Below, in pieces: positions 11,700-19,679 of a stretch of 36,512 nucleotides of DNA. Made by a program: the position numbers and the translations under genes. Source of the stretch: Modestobacter sp. (GTDB taxonomy: Bacteria; Actinomycetota; Actinomycetes; Mycobacteriales; Geodermatophilaceae); the NCBI GenBank assembly GCA_025933855.1, contig JAICZD010000003.1, positions 1 to 36,512 of the forward strand. The letters are read 5' to 3'. A model generated the notes under the pieces. That model searched no databases and was not told the origin of the DNA. It saw only the letters and a list, made by a program, of their open reading frames with translations. Positions within the stretch are counted from its first letter, which is position 1. Each line of letters starts with the position of its first letter.

Positions 11700-12275
11700 A
11701 TGACCACCACCCAGAGCGCCCCGCACACCACTCCGCAGACCGGCGCCCCGGCCGGACCCGGCCAGGCCGGATCGACCGGCGGCACGCTGATCACCCAGAA
11801 CGCGATCGAGCAGTTCCTCTACCGCGAGGCCCGCTACCTCGACGACCGCGAGTTCGAGAAGTGGCTGGACTGCTACGCGGACGACGTCGTCTTCTGGATG
11901 CCGGCCTGGGCCGACGACGACCGGCTCACCGAGGATCCCCAGCGCGACATCTCGCTGATCTACTACGGCAACAAGGGCGGGCTGCAGGACCGGATCTTCC
12001 GCATCCGGACCGAGCGCTCCAGCGCCACGTCACTGCCCGAACCCCGCACGAGCCACAACATCTCCAACGTCGAGGTCATCGAACGCCGGGGCGACCTGGT
12101 CGACATCCGGTTCAACTGGCACACCATGTACTTCCGGTACAAGACCGTGGACCCGTACTACGGGACGTCGTTCTACGTGATCGACTTCTCCGGGCCGTCG
12201 CCCCTCATCCGGCGCAAGACCGTGGTGCTGAAGAACGACTACATCCACCACGTCGTCGACGTCTACCACATCTGA
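11700..12275 (+). CDS. benB: Benzoate 1,2-dioxygenase small (beta) subunit
   Basis: EQFLYREARYLDDREFEKWLDCYADDVVFWMPAW...; immediately downstream of benA. Confidence 0.94.
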   Translation: MTTTQSAPHTTPQTGAPAGPGQAGSTGGTLITQNAIEQFLYREARYLDDREFEKWLDCYADDVVFWMPAWADDDRLTEDPQRDISLIYYGNKGGLQDRIFRIRTERSSATSLPEPRTSHNISNVEVIERRGDLVDIRFNWHTMYFRYKTVDPYYGTSFYVIDFSGPSPLIRRKTVVLKNDYIHHVVDVYHI

Positions 12276-12293
12276 TCGGAGGCGAGAGATCCC

Positions 12294-15044
12294 ATGGACC
12301 ATCGTGTGGCACTCGCGTTCGAGGACGGCGTCACCCGGTTCATCACCTGCCGGGACGACCAGACCGTCGCCGACGCGTCCTACCGGGCGCGGATCAACAT
12401 CCCGCTGGACTGCCGGGACGGCGCCTGCGGAACCTGCAAGGCGCTGTGCGAGTCGGGGGACTTCGACGGCGGCAACTACCTGGAGGACGCGCTCTCGGCC
12501 GACGAGGCGGCGGACGGGTACGTGCTGCCCTGCAGCATGAAGCCCCGCTCGGACCTCGTGCTGCAGATCGCCACGACCTCGGCGGTCGCGAAGACCAGCG
12601 CCGGCACGCACCGCGGCACGGTGACCCGGCTGGACCGGCTCTCCCCGACCACGATGGGGCTGTCCGTCGAGATCGACGACCGCGACGCGCTGGCCTTCCT
12701 GCCCGGCCAGTACGTGAACATCGCCGTGCCGGGCACGGAGGAATCACGCTCCTACTCCTTCAGCAGCGCGCCGCAGGACAAGGAGCTGACCTTCCTGATC
12801 AAGCTGACGCCCGGCGGGGTGATGTCGGAGTACCTCGGGTCCCGCGCCGCCGTCGGTGACGAGATCACCTTCACCGGCCCGCACGGGAGCTTCTTCCTGC
12901 GCGAGTCCGACGCGCCGCTGATGCTGCTGGCCGGAGGCACCGGGCTGGCGCCGGTGCTGTCCATCCTGCGGACGCTGGAGGCCGGCGGCAGCACCCGGCA
13001 GATGCACCTGCTGTACGGCGTCACGACCGACGACGACCTGGTCGGGATGGACGACATCAAGCAGGTCGCCGACTCCCTCGAGGGGCTGACCTGGGACTAC
13101 TGCGTCGCCGACGAGGCGACGACGGCCCCCAACCACGGCTTCGTCACCGGCCTCATGGCACCCGAGCACCTGCACGGTGGGGACACCGCCGTGTACCTCT
13201 GCGGGCCACCGCCGATGGTGGAGGGGGTCCGCCGGCACATCGCCGGACTCGGCGTCACCCCGTCCGGCTTCTACTACGAGAAGTTCGCCCTCGCCGCACC
13301 CGAGGCCGCGGTCGAGGCCGAGCCGCAGGTCGATCTCGAGGTCGCTGCCGTGGCGCCGGAGCCCGCTCCCGAGGCACCGGCCCAGGCCGCCCCGGCCGAC
13401 GGCAGCGACCTCCGCACCCTGGCGGGCCGGGAGGGCCGGACGTCGGCCGGGCAGCTGCTGCTGCCCCCGGAGGAGCTGACCCCCTCCGGCGCCGGCGCGC
13501 CGGCGCGCCCCGCCGACCCGCCGGCCGAGATGCGGCGGCTGGCCGGCCAGGTGCTGGGACAGCCCGCCGGCACCGGCGAGGCCCTCCCGGTGGCCGACGC
13601 CGACGACCTGCTGCCCGCCGGCGGCGCCCGCTCGCTCGCCGGCCAGGAACTGTTCTCCGCATCGGCGCTGGAGCCGCTCACCGCGCCGGCCCCGGAGGTG
13701 CCGGCGGACCGGCCCCGGCCCGCGGCGGCCGCCGAGGGCTTCGAGATCACGGCCGACGGCTACCAGATCGGGGAGGAGCACCCCTCCGTGCACGAGTCCG
13801 ATGCCATCTTCGACGCCCGCCGGGCGCTGGAGCTGGGGGCTCTCGAGCTCACGATCGGGCGGCTGACCCACCACCAGCTGGTGGGTTACCGGCTGCTCGC
13901 CGAGGCGACGGTGCCCTACGTCGAGGGCGACAGGTTCGTCGACGCGGCCGCCTACACCGAGACCAACGCCGCCTTCCACGACTACCTGTTCACCCTCACC
14001 GGCAACGAGCACCTGCTCCGCGCCTACCAGGCGCTGGGCGTCAAGGGGCACATGGAGGACTCGCTGCGGACGGCGACCTGGGTCCACCCGCGGTGCGCCC
14101 AGGACCACCTCGACATCGTCACGGCCTTCACCGACGGCGACCGCGAGCGCGCCCGCACCCTGGTCGTGGAGCACGCCGAACGGTCCAAGGAGACCACCCG
14201 ACGGGCCATGGCCGACAGAACCAGGGCCGACCAGGCCACGGCCGGCCGGCCGCGCTTCCTCAGCCCCGGGCGCTTCGACGGCAAGGTCGTGGTCGTCACC
14301 GGAGCCGCGCAGGGCATCGGCCGGGCGGTGGCCGAGCGGATCTCCGCCGAGGGTGGCCGCGTCGTCCTCCTGGACCGGTCCCCGCTGGTGCACGAGGTCG
14401 CCGACGGGCTGCTCGCCGCGGACCGGCCGGCGCTGCGGCTGGAGGCGGACCTGGAGGACTACGCCTCCGCCGACGCCGCACTCCGGGAGGCGCAGGCCTG
14501 GCACGGCCGGATCGACGTCCTGGTCAACAACGTCGGAGGGGCGATCAACTTCAAGCCGTACGTCGAGTTCACCGAGGCCGAGATCGCCGCGGAGATCAAC
14601 CGGTCGCTGATGCCCGCGCTGTGGTGCTGCCGGGCGGTCCTGCCCGGCATGGTGGCCCGCGGTGGCGGCGTGATCGTCAACGTGTCGTCGGCGGCCACGC
14701 GCGGCATCCACCGGGTGCCCTACTCCGCGGCCAAGGGCGGCATCAACGCGCTCACCGCCTCGCTGGCCCTGGAGTACGCCGGCGCCGGGATCCGCGTCGT
14801 CGCCACCGCTCCCGGCGGGACCGAGGCGCCGGCGCGGCGGATCTCCCGCGGAACCCCGGAGCCGCGTACCGAGCAGGAGCGGGCATGGTTCCAGGCGCAC
14901 ATCGACCAGACGCTCGGGTCCTCGCTGATGGGCCGCTACGGCACGCTGGAGGAGCAGGCGGCCGCCATCGCCTTCCTGGCGTCGGACGAGGCCTCCTACG
15001 TGACCGGAACCGTGCTGCCGGTGGCCGGCGGCGATCCGGGCTGA
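12294..15044 (+). CDS. Fusion: benzoate dioxygenase reductase (BenC) + linker + FCD domain + dihydroxycyclohexadiene carboxylate dehydrogenase (BenD)
   Basis: Uninterrupted 916-aa frame: 2Fe-2S LDCRDGACGTCK, FAD site ESRSYSFSS, NAD site LLAGGTGLAPVLSIL; FCD-like NAAFHDYLFTLTGNEHLL...DHLDIVTAFTDGDRERARTLVVEHAE; SDR VVVVTGAAQGIGRAVAE, VNNVGG, YSAAKGG. Confidence 0.88.
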   Translation: MDHRVALAFEDGVTRFITCRDDQTVADASYRARINIPLDCRDGACGTCKALCESGDFDGGNYLEDALSADEAADGYVLPCSMKPRSDLVLQIATTSAVAKTSAGTHRGTVTRLDRLSPTTMGLSVEIDDRDALAFLPGQYVNIAVPGTEESRSYSFSSAPQDKELTFLIKLTPGGVMSEYLGSRAAVGDEITFTGPHGSFFLRESDAPLMLLAGGTGLAPVLSILRTLEAGGSTRQMHLLYGVTTDDDLVGMDDIKQVADSLEGLTWDYCVADEATTAPNHGFVTGLMAPEHLHGGDTAVYLCGPPPMVEGVRRHIAGLGVTPSGFYYEKFALAAPEAAVEAEPQVDLEVAAVAPEPAPEAPAQAAPADGSDLRTLAGREGRTSAGQLLLPPEELTPSGAGAPARPADPPAEMRRLAGQVLGQPAGTGEALPVADADDLLPAGGARSLAGQELFSASALEPLTAPAPEVPADRPRPAAAAEGFEITADGYQIGEEHPSVHESDAIFDARRALELGALELTIGRLTHHQLVGYRLLAEATVPYVEGDRFVDAAAYTETNAAFHDYLFTLTGNEHLLRAYQALGVKGHMEDSLRTATWVHPRCAQDHLDIVTAFTDGDRERARTLVVEHAERSKETTRRAMADRTRADQATAGRPRFLSPGRFDGKVVVVTGAAQGIGRAVAERISAEGGRVVLLDRSPLVHEVADGLLAADRPALRLEADLEDYASADAALREAQAWHGRIDVLVNNVGGAINFKPYVEFTEAEIAAEINRSLMPALWCCRAVLPGMVARGGGVIVNVSSAATRGIHRVPYSAAKGGINALTASLALEYAGAGIRVVATAPGGTEAPARRISRGTPEPRTEQERAWFQAHIDQTLGSSLMGRYGTLEEQAAAIAFLASDEASYVTGTVLPVAGGDPG

Positions 15045-15048
15045 CCGC

Positions 15049-17829
15049 GTGCGGTCCGCGTCCCCGCGCCCGCTCATCCCGACCTACGGTCGGACCGTGA
15101 CCTCGGGGGACGACGACGTCCACGTCGTGGGGCAGGCCGCGGAGGCCGCGCGGCTGGACGCACTGCTCACCCGGGCCGGTGCCGGGCGAGCCGTGATGGC
15201 GCTGGTCGAGGGGCCGGCCGGGGTCGGCAAGACCATGCTGCTGCGACGGTTCCTCCGCCGGAACCCCGGGCTGCAGGTGTCCTCGGCGGCCGGGCTGGCG
15301 TGGGAGAGCCGTCGGGCGGGCGCGCTCGCGCTGCGGCTGCTCGAGGACGACGGCGACGGTGCCCCGCCGTCGACGACCGGCACCGATCCCGCGGACCTGG
15401 GCATCGAGCTCGCCGGGCGGTGGGCGGCCCGGACAGCGGAGGGGCAGCTGCTGGTCGCGGTCGACGACGCGCACTCCGCCGATCCGACGTCCCTGCGCGC
15501 GATCACGTCCGCGGCCGCCCGCAGCTGCGGCGCCGGGACCCTGCTGCTGCTCGTCCGGACCACCGGATGGCCGCCCGCGGGGGACCCCGAGGCCGTGGAC
15601 CTGCTCGACCGGCTGCCCGCCGTGCACGTCCGGGTGCCCGCCCTGGGACCGGAGGACACCCGGCTGCTGGCGGCGCGGATGGCGGCCGTCGACCTGCCGC
15701 TGCCGGTCGCCCGCCGGCTGTGCGAGCACGCCGCCGGGATCCCGCGCCACCTGCTGGAGATCCTCCGCGACACCTCACCGGCCCGGTTGTCGGACTGGCA
15801 GAGCCGGCTGCCCGCCCCGGGGTCGGTGCAGCACCGGGTCCAGCGGGCGCTCAGCGACTGCTGCCCGGCGACCCGGGCCCTGGTCGAGGCGGCGGCCGTG
15901 CTGGGGCCGACCCCGGTGCTCGCCGAGGCCGTGGCGCTGGGGGACGTTCCGGATCCGATCGCCGCGCTGGAGGAGGCCTGTGCGGCCGGGCTCCTCGCCC
16001 CCGGAGCCGGGCACGGCCTGGACGCGCTGGCCTTTCCCGGGCGGTTCGTCCGCGACGCCGTGCACGCCACCCTCGGTCCGCGTCGGCGTCACGACCTCCA
16101 CCTGCAGGCGGCGGCCGTGGTTCCCGACGAGACCCAACGGCTGCGTCACCGGGTCGAGGCGGCACCGCTGCCCGACGCCCGGCTCGCCGAGGAACTGGTG
16201 CAGCTGGCGCACCGCAAGGCCGACGAGGGCGCGTGGGCCGTGGTCGCGGGTGCGCTGATCGACGCCAGCCGGATCAGCCCCAGCCGGGTCGAGCGCGAGG
16301 ACCGCCTGATCGAGGCCGTCGACGCGCTGGCCGGCGCCGGGCTGCTCGGCCAGGCCGTCGACGCCATCGCCGACGTGGAGGCGCTGCCCTCCGGACCCCG
16401 GCGGGACGCCGTCCTGGCCTACATCGCCATCCAGCGCGGCCGGCGGGCCGAGGCCGCTTCCTACCTGGACGCGGCCTGGCGCCGCCGGGGGTCGGACCGG
16501 GATGCCGCCGCCGTCGTCTGCCAACGCCAGGTGCTGCACGCCCTCGCCGACTGGAACGGCGGTGAGCTGCTGCGGTGGGCCGGCCGCGCGGTGGAGCACG
16601 CCGAGCCCGGCGCGCCGGCCGCGGTCGAGTCACGGGCGATCATCGGGCTGGGCCATGCCGCCTGCGGTCACCTCGACGAGGCCTTCACCGCCTACCGCCA
16701 CGCCGTGGCCGAGAGCCCGTCCGGGCCGCAGCACCAACGCGCCCGGATGGGACTGGGCTGGCTGTACCTGGCGCAGGACGATCCCGAGGCGGCCCGGCGG
16801 GAGCTGGAGTACGCCGCTCCCACCGCGCGGCAGTCCGGCTCCAACCGGGTGTCGCTGTGGGCCCTGGCGTGGCTGGCCCGCACCCGCTTCGTGCTGGGGG
16901 ACTGGCTCGGCGCGCTGCAGGCGGTGGACCAGGCGGAGCTGCTGCTCGGCGCGACCGGGCTGGACCTGCTGCGGCCCCTCGTGCACTGGACCGGTGCCCA
17001 GATCCGGGCGCTGCGCGGGGAGCAGGAGGCCGCGGACGGCCACCTGTACGCCGGTGCCGCCGCGGAGCACGACTACACGGTCATGACCGTTCCGGCGCTC
17101 CTCGCCCGGGCGCAGGTCGCCGAGTCCCGCGGGGACCACCACGCCGTCGTCCGGCACCTCGCGCCGCTCGCCGTCCGCCCGTTCCGCGCCGGCCTGGACG
17201 AGCCCGGCTTCTGGCCCTGGCACGACGTCTACGCCAACGCCCTGGTCCTGGGCCACCGCCTGGCCGAGGCCGAGGCGTTCCTCGAGCCGCTCGAGCAGAC
17301 GGCCCGGGCCCGGGGACATCGATCGACCCGCGCCCGGCTCGGCGTGGTGCGGGGCCGGCTGCTGGCGGCGCGCGGGGACATGGCAGGCGCCGAGGAGGCA
17401 CTCGGCCGGGCGCGGGCCGAGCTCGCCGCGCTGCCGGTTCCGTACGAGCAGGCCCGGGTCGACCTCGCCCTCGGGCTCACCCTGCGCCGGGCCGGCCGCC
17501 GACGGGATGCGACGGAGATGCTCACCACGGCCCGCTCGGCCTTCGCGGCACTCGGCGCGCAGGTCGACGTCGACCGTTGCGACCGGGAACTGAAGGCCGG
17601 CCGGCCGGCGCACGGCGGTGGCCCGCCCGCCGCGGACACCCTCACCGAGCAGGAGCGGAGCGTCGCCTCGCTGGTGGCCACGGGGATGGCCAACAAGGAG
17701 GTCGCCGGCGCGATGATGCTGTCGGTCAAGACGGTCCAGTTCCACCTGACCCGGGTCTACGCCAAGCTCGGTGTCCGGTCCCGGTCGGAGCTGGCGGCGC
17801 GCTTCGCCCGCCGCCCCGCCGACCAGTGA
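15049..17829 (+). CDS. LAL-type LuxR-family ATP-binding transcriptional regulator (BenR-like by position)
   Basis: N-terminal P-loop VEGPAGVGKTMLLRRF; C-terminal HTH LTEQERSVASLVATGMANKEVAGAMMLSVKTVQFHLTRVYAKLGVRSRSEL; start GTG 15049 or GTG 15097. Confidence 0.85.
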   Translation: MRSASPRPLIPTYGRTVTSGDDDVHVVGQAAEAARLDALLTRAGAGRAVMALVEGPAGVGKTMLLRRFLRRNPGLQVSSAAGLAWESRRAGALALRLLEDDGDGAPPSTTGTDPADLGIELAGRWAARTAEGQLLVAVDDAHSADPTSLRAITSAAARSCGAGTLLLLVRTTGWPPAGDPEAVDLLDRLPAVHVRVPALGPEDTRLLAARMAAVDLPLPVARRLCEHAAGIPRHLLEILRDTSPARLSDWQSRLPAPGSVQHRVQRALSDCCPATRALVEAAAVLGPTPVLAEAVALGDVPDPIAALEEACAAGLLAPGAGHGLDALAFPGRFVRDAVHATLGPRRRHDLHLQAAAVVPDETQRLRHRVEAAPLPDARLAEELVQLAHRKADEGAWAVVAGALIDASRISPSRVEREDRLIEAVDALAGAGLLGQAVDAIADVEALPSGPRRDAVLAYIAIQRGRRAEAASYLDAAWRRRGSDRDAAAVVCQRQVLHALADWNGGELLRWAGRAVEHAEPGAPAAVESRAIIGLGHAACGHLDEAFTAYRHAVAESPSGPQHQRARMGLGWLYLAQDDPEAARRELEYAAPTARQSGSNRVSLWALAWLARTRFVLGDWLGALQAVDQAELLLGATGLDLLRPLVHWTGAQIRALRGEQEAADGHLYAGAAAEHDYTVMTVPALLARAQVAESRGDHHAVVRHLAPLAVRPFRAGLDEPGFWPWHDVYANALVLGHRLAEAEAFLEPLEQTARARGHRSTRARLGVVRGRLLAARGDMAGAEEALGRARAELAALPVPYEQARVDLALGLTLRRAGRRRDATEMLTTARSAFAALGAQVDVDRCDRELKAGRPAHGGGPPAADTLTEQERSVASLVATGMANKEVAGAMMLSVKTVQFHLTRVYAKLGVRSRSELAARFARRPADQ

Positions 17830-17925
17830 TCGGACGGCGCGGGAACCGGCGCCGGCCGGTCAGCCGAACGGACGGATCCGCCAGCGCTCGTGCACGACCT
17901 CCGAGTCGACCGACCGGCTGTGCTG

Positions 17926-18006
17926 GTCCAGCGAGAGAGCGTCCGTGGGCGGCACCGTGTCTCCTGGCGGGTGGACGGTGGCGCGTGCGCCGCGGAGACG
18001 CCCGTC
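17926..18006. repeat. 81-bp direct repeat, copy 1, flanking FAD monooxygenase gene
   Basis: gtccagcgagagagcgtccgtgggcggcaccgtgtctcctggcgggtggacggtggcgcgtgcgccgcggagacgcccgtc; 79/81 identical to copy 2 by hand alignment. Confidence 0.95.
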
Positions 18007-18090
18007 ACCTGCATTGCGGAACGGCAGGTGGGACCGCGCGAAGACCTACCACGCGCGCACTCACTGCCGTAGCGTCGTTCGTCCCCGCCT

Positions 18091-19365
18091 GTGAGTCGGG
18101 AAACCCCGATGAAGCCGATGAAGTGCGACATCCTCATCTCGGGTGCGAGCATTGCCGGGCCGACCCTGGCGTACTGGCTGTCTCGATATGGGTTCAGGGC
18201 CATAGTGGTCGAGCGCACGCCGGCGCTTCGCGCCGGGCTCGGCGGTCACGCCGTGGACCTGTTGGGGCCGGCGGTCGACGTGGCGGAGTGGATGGGCATC
18301 CTTCCGCAGGTCATGGCCGCCCGTACCGGCACGGACGTGATCAGCATCGAGCGTCCCGGCCGGTCTCCCGTCGTCGTCGACGTCGGTCGGGCGGTGACCG
18401 GAATCGCCTCCCGGCATGTCGAGATCATGCGCGGCGAGCTGACGTCGATCATGTACGAGGCAACCAGGGACGACGTCGAATACGTCTTCGGTGACTCGAT
18501 CCGCACCCTCGACGACGACGGCGACCGAGTCGCGGTCACCTTCGAGCACGGGCCCGCGCGTGACGTCGACCTGGTGGTCGGCGCCGACGGGTTGCACTCG
18601 AACGTGCGCCGATTGACCTTCGGTGACGAGTCCCGGTTCCGCCATTACCTGGGCGGCTATCTCGGCGTGTACACGCTGCCGAACTACCTCGGACTCGACG
18701 GGCGGATGGTCATGCACCACAGTCCCGGCAAGTTCGTCGCGATGTATCCGGTCCGCCAGACCGGTGCTGCCCGGGCGCTGTTCCTGTTCCGGCGGGCGGA
18801 GGAGCTGCACTACGACCACCGGGACATCGAGCAGCAGAAGCGGTTGCTCCGGCAGGCGTTCGCCGAGGACGGCTGGGAAGCACCACGCATCCTCGCCGAA
18901 CTCGACGAAGCCCCGGATCTCTACTTCGACTCGATCAGCCAGATCCGCATGGAGTCCTGGTCGCGCGGGCGCGTGACCCTTGTCGGCGACGCGGGATACT
19001 GCCCCGCTCCCGCGGTCGGCGGTGGAACGGCCGTCGCGGTGCTGGGCGCATACGTCCTCGCCGGCGAGCTTCGCGCGGCGGGTGGCGATCACACCACGGC
19101 GTTCCCCATCTACGAACAACAGTTGCGGCGCTTGGTCGCTCGTACCCGCGCCCTCGCCCCGACGATGATGAAGACCCTCATCCCCCGCAGCCGGCGGCAG
19201 GTGTGGGCGACCACCCAGGCAATGCGGGTGCTGCCGCACCTACCGGCGACGGTTCAACGTGGACTTTCCTCCTTCGTCAGGGCACCCGCCCGGGCGCTGG
19301 CATCCGTCGACATGAACCGGTACGGGGCCGCCAAGGCCGCCTCTGAAGAGCCCACGGCGCAATGA
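18091..19365 (+). CDS. FAD-dependent monooxygenase (aromatic hydroxylase-like)
   Basis: ILISGASIAGPTLAYWLSRYGFRAIVVER, DLVVGADGLHSNVR, VTLVGDAGYCPAPAVGGGTAVA; start GTG 18091 or ATG 18109/18118. Confidence 0.88.
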   Translation: MSRETPMKPMKCDILISGASIAGPTLAYWLSRYGFRAIVVERTPALRAGLGGHAVDLLGPAVDVAEWMGILPQVMAARTGTDVISIERPGRSPVVVDVGRAVTGIASRHVEIMRGELTSIMYEATRDDVEYVFGDSIRTLDDDGDRVAVTFEHGPARDVDLVVGADGLHSNVRRLTFGDESRFRHYLGGYLGVYTLPNYLGLDGRMVMHHSPGKFVAMYPVRQTGAARALFLFRRAEELHYDHRDIEQQKRLLRQAFAEDGWEAPRILAELDEAPDLYFDSISQIRMESWSRGRVTLVGDAGYCPAPAVGGGTAVAVLGAYVLAGELRAAGGDHTTAFPIYEQQLRRLVARTRALAPTMMKTLIPRSRRQVWATTQAMRVLPHLPATVQRGLSSFVRAPARALASVDMNRYGAAKAASEEPTAQ

Positions 19366-19537
19366 GGCCGTCGTGCGCCGGAACCCAGGCGCGGCGGGGA
19401 GGGTGCCCGCGCTCCCGCCGACCAGCGTGCTCCTCCACGAGGACGGTGCAGCCGCTGCACGGATCCCCGATCGCGGCGCCCAGGCCCTTGACCCACCGGA
19501 TCCGGCCGAACAGCATGGGCGGCAACCGGTGCACCGC

Positions 19538-19618
19538 GTCCAGCGAGAGAGCCTCCGTGGGCGGCATCGTGTCTCCTGGCGGGTGGACGGTGGCGCGTGC
19601 GCCGCGGAGACGCCCGTC
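19538..19618. repeat. 81-bp direct repeat, copy 2
   Basis: Differs from copy 1 at 19553 (c vs g) and 19567 (t vs c). Confidence 0.95.
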
Positions 19619-19679
19619 CCAGCGCCGGGCGAGCCAGCGTGGTCGCTGACTGCGGGCGCCGGGTCGGGAAGGGCGGCGT

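Noticed and set aside
9921-11726. 601-aa minus-strand ORF
   Set aside because: Antisense to benA, which has an unmistakable Rieske motif.
13864-13890. CCACCAGCTGGTGG palindrome
   Set aside because: 14-bp dyad inside the FCD coding sequence; likely codon-driven chance in GC-rich DNA.
12744-15077. 777-aa minus-strand ORF
   Set aside because: Antisense to the ben fusion gene; typical high-GC shadow ORF.
15049-17829. Quorum-sensing LuxR
   Set aside because: Large P-loop ATPase with LuxR HTH and no autoinducer-binding domain or synthase nearby; LAL-type instead.
16575-18494. 639-aa plus-strand ORF spanning the LAL gene end and the FAD gene start
   Set aside because: Shadow frame; crosses real gene boundaries with Arg/Gly-rich composition.
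17860-19567. RiPP precursor pair (shared leader, variable core)
   Set aside because: Only ten shared residues, divergence begins at the DNA repeat edge, and no RiPP maturation enzyme is visible; kept only as a repeat-linked ORF observation.
17926-19618. Composite transposon or IS with terminal repeats
   Set aside because: Repeats are direct, no transposase ORF inside, and no target-site duplication was evident by eye.
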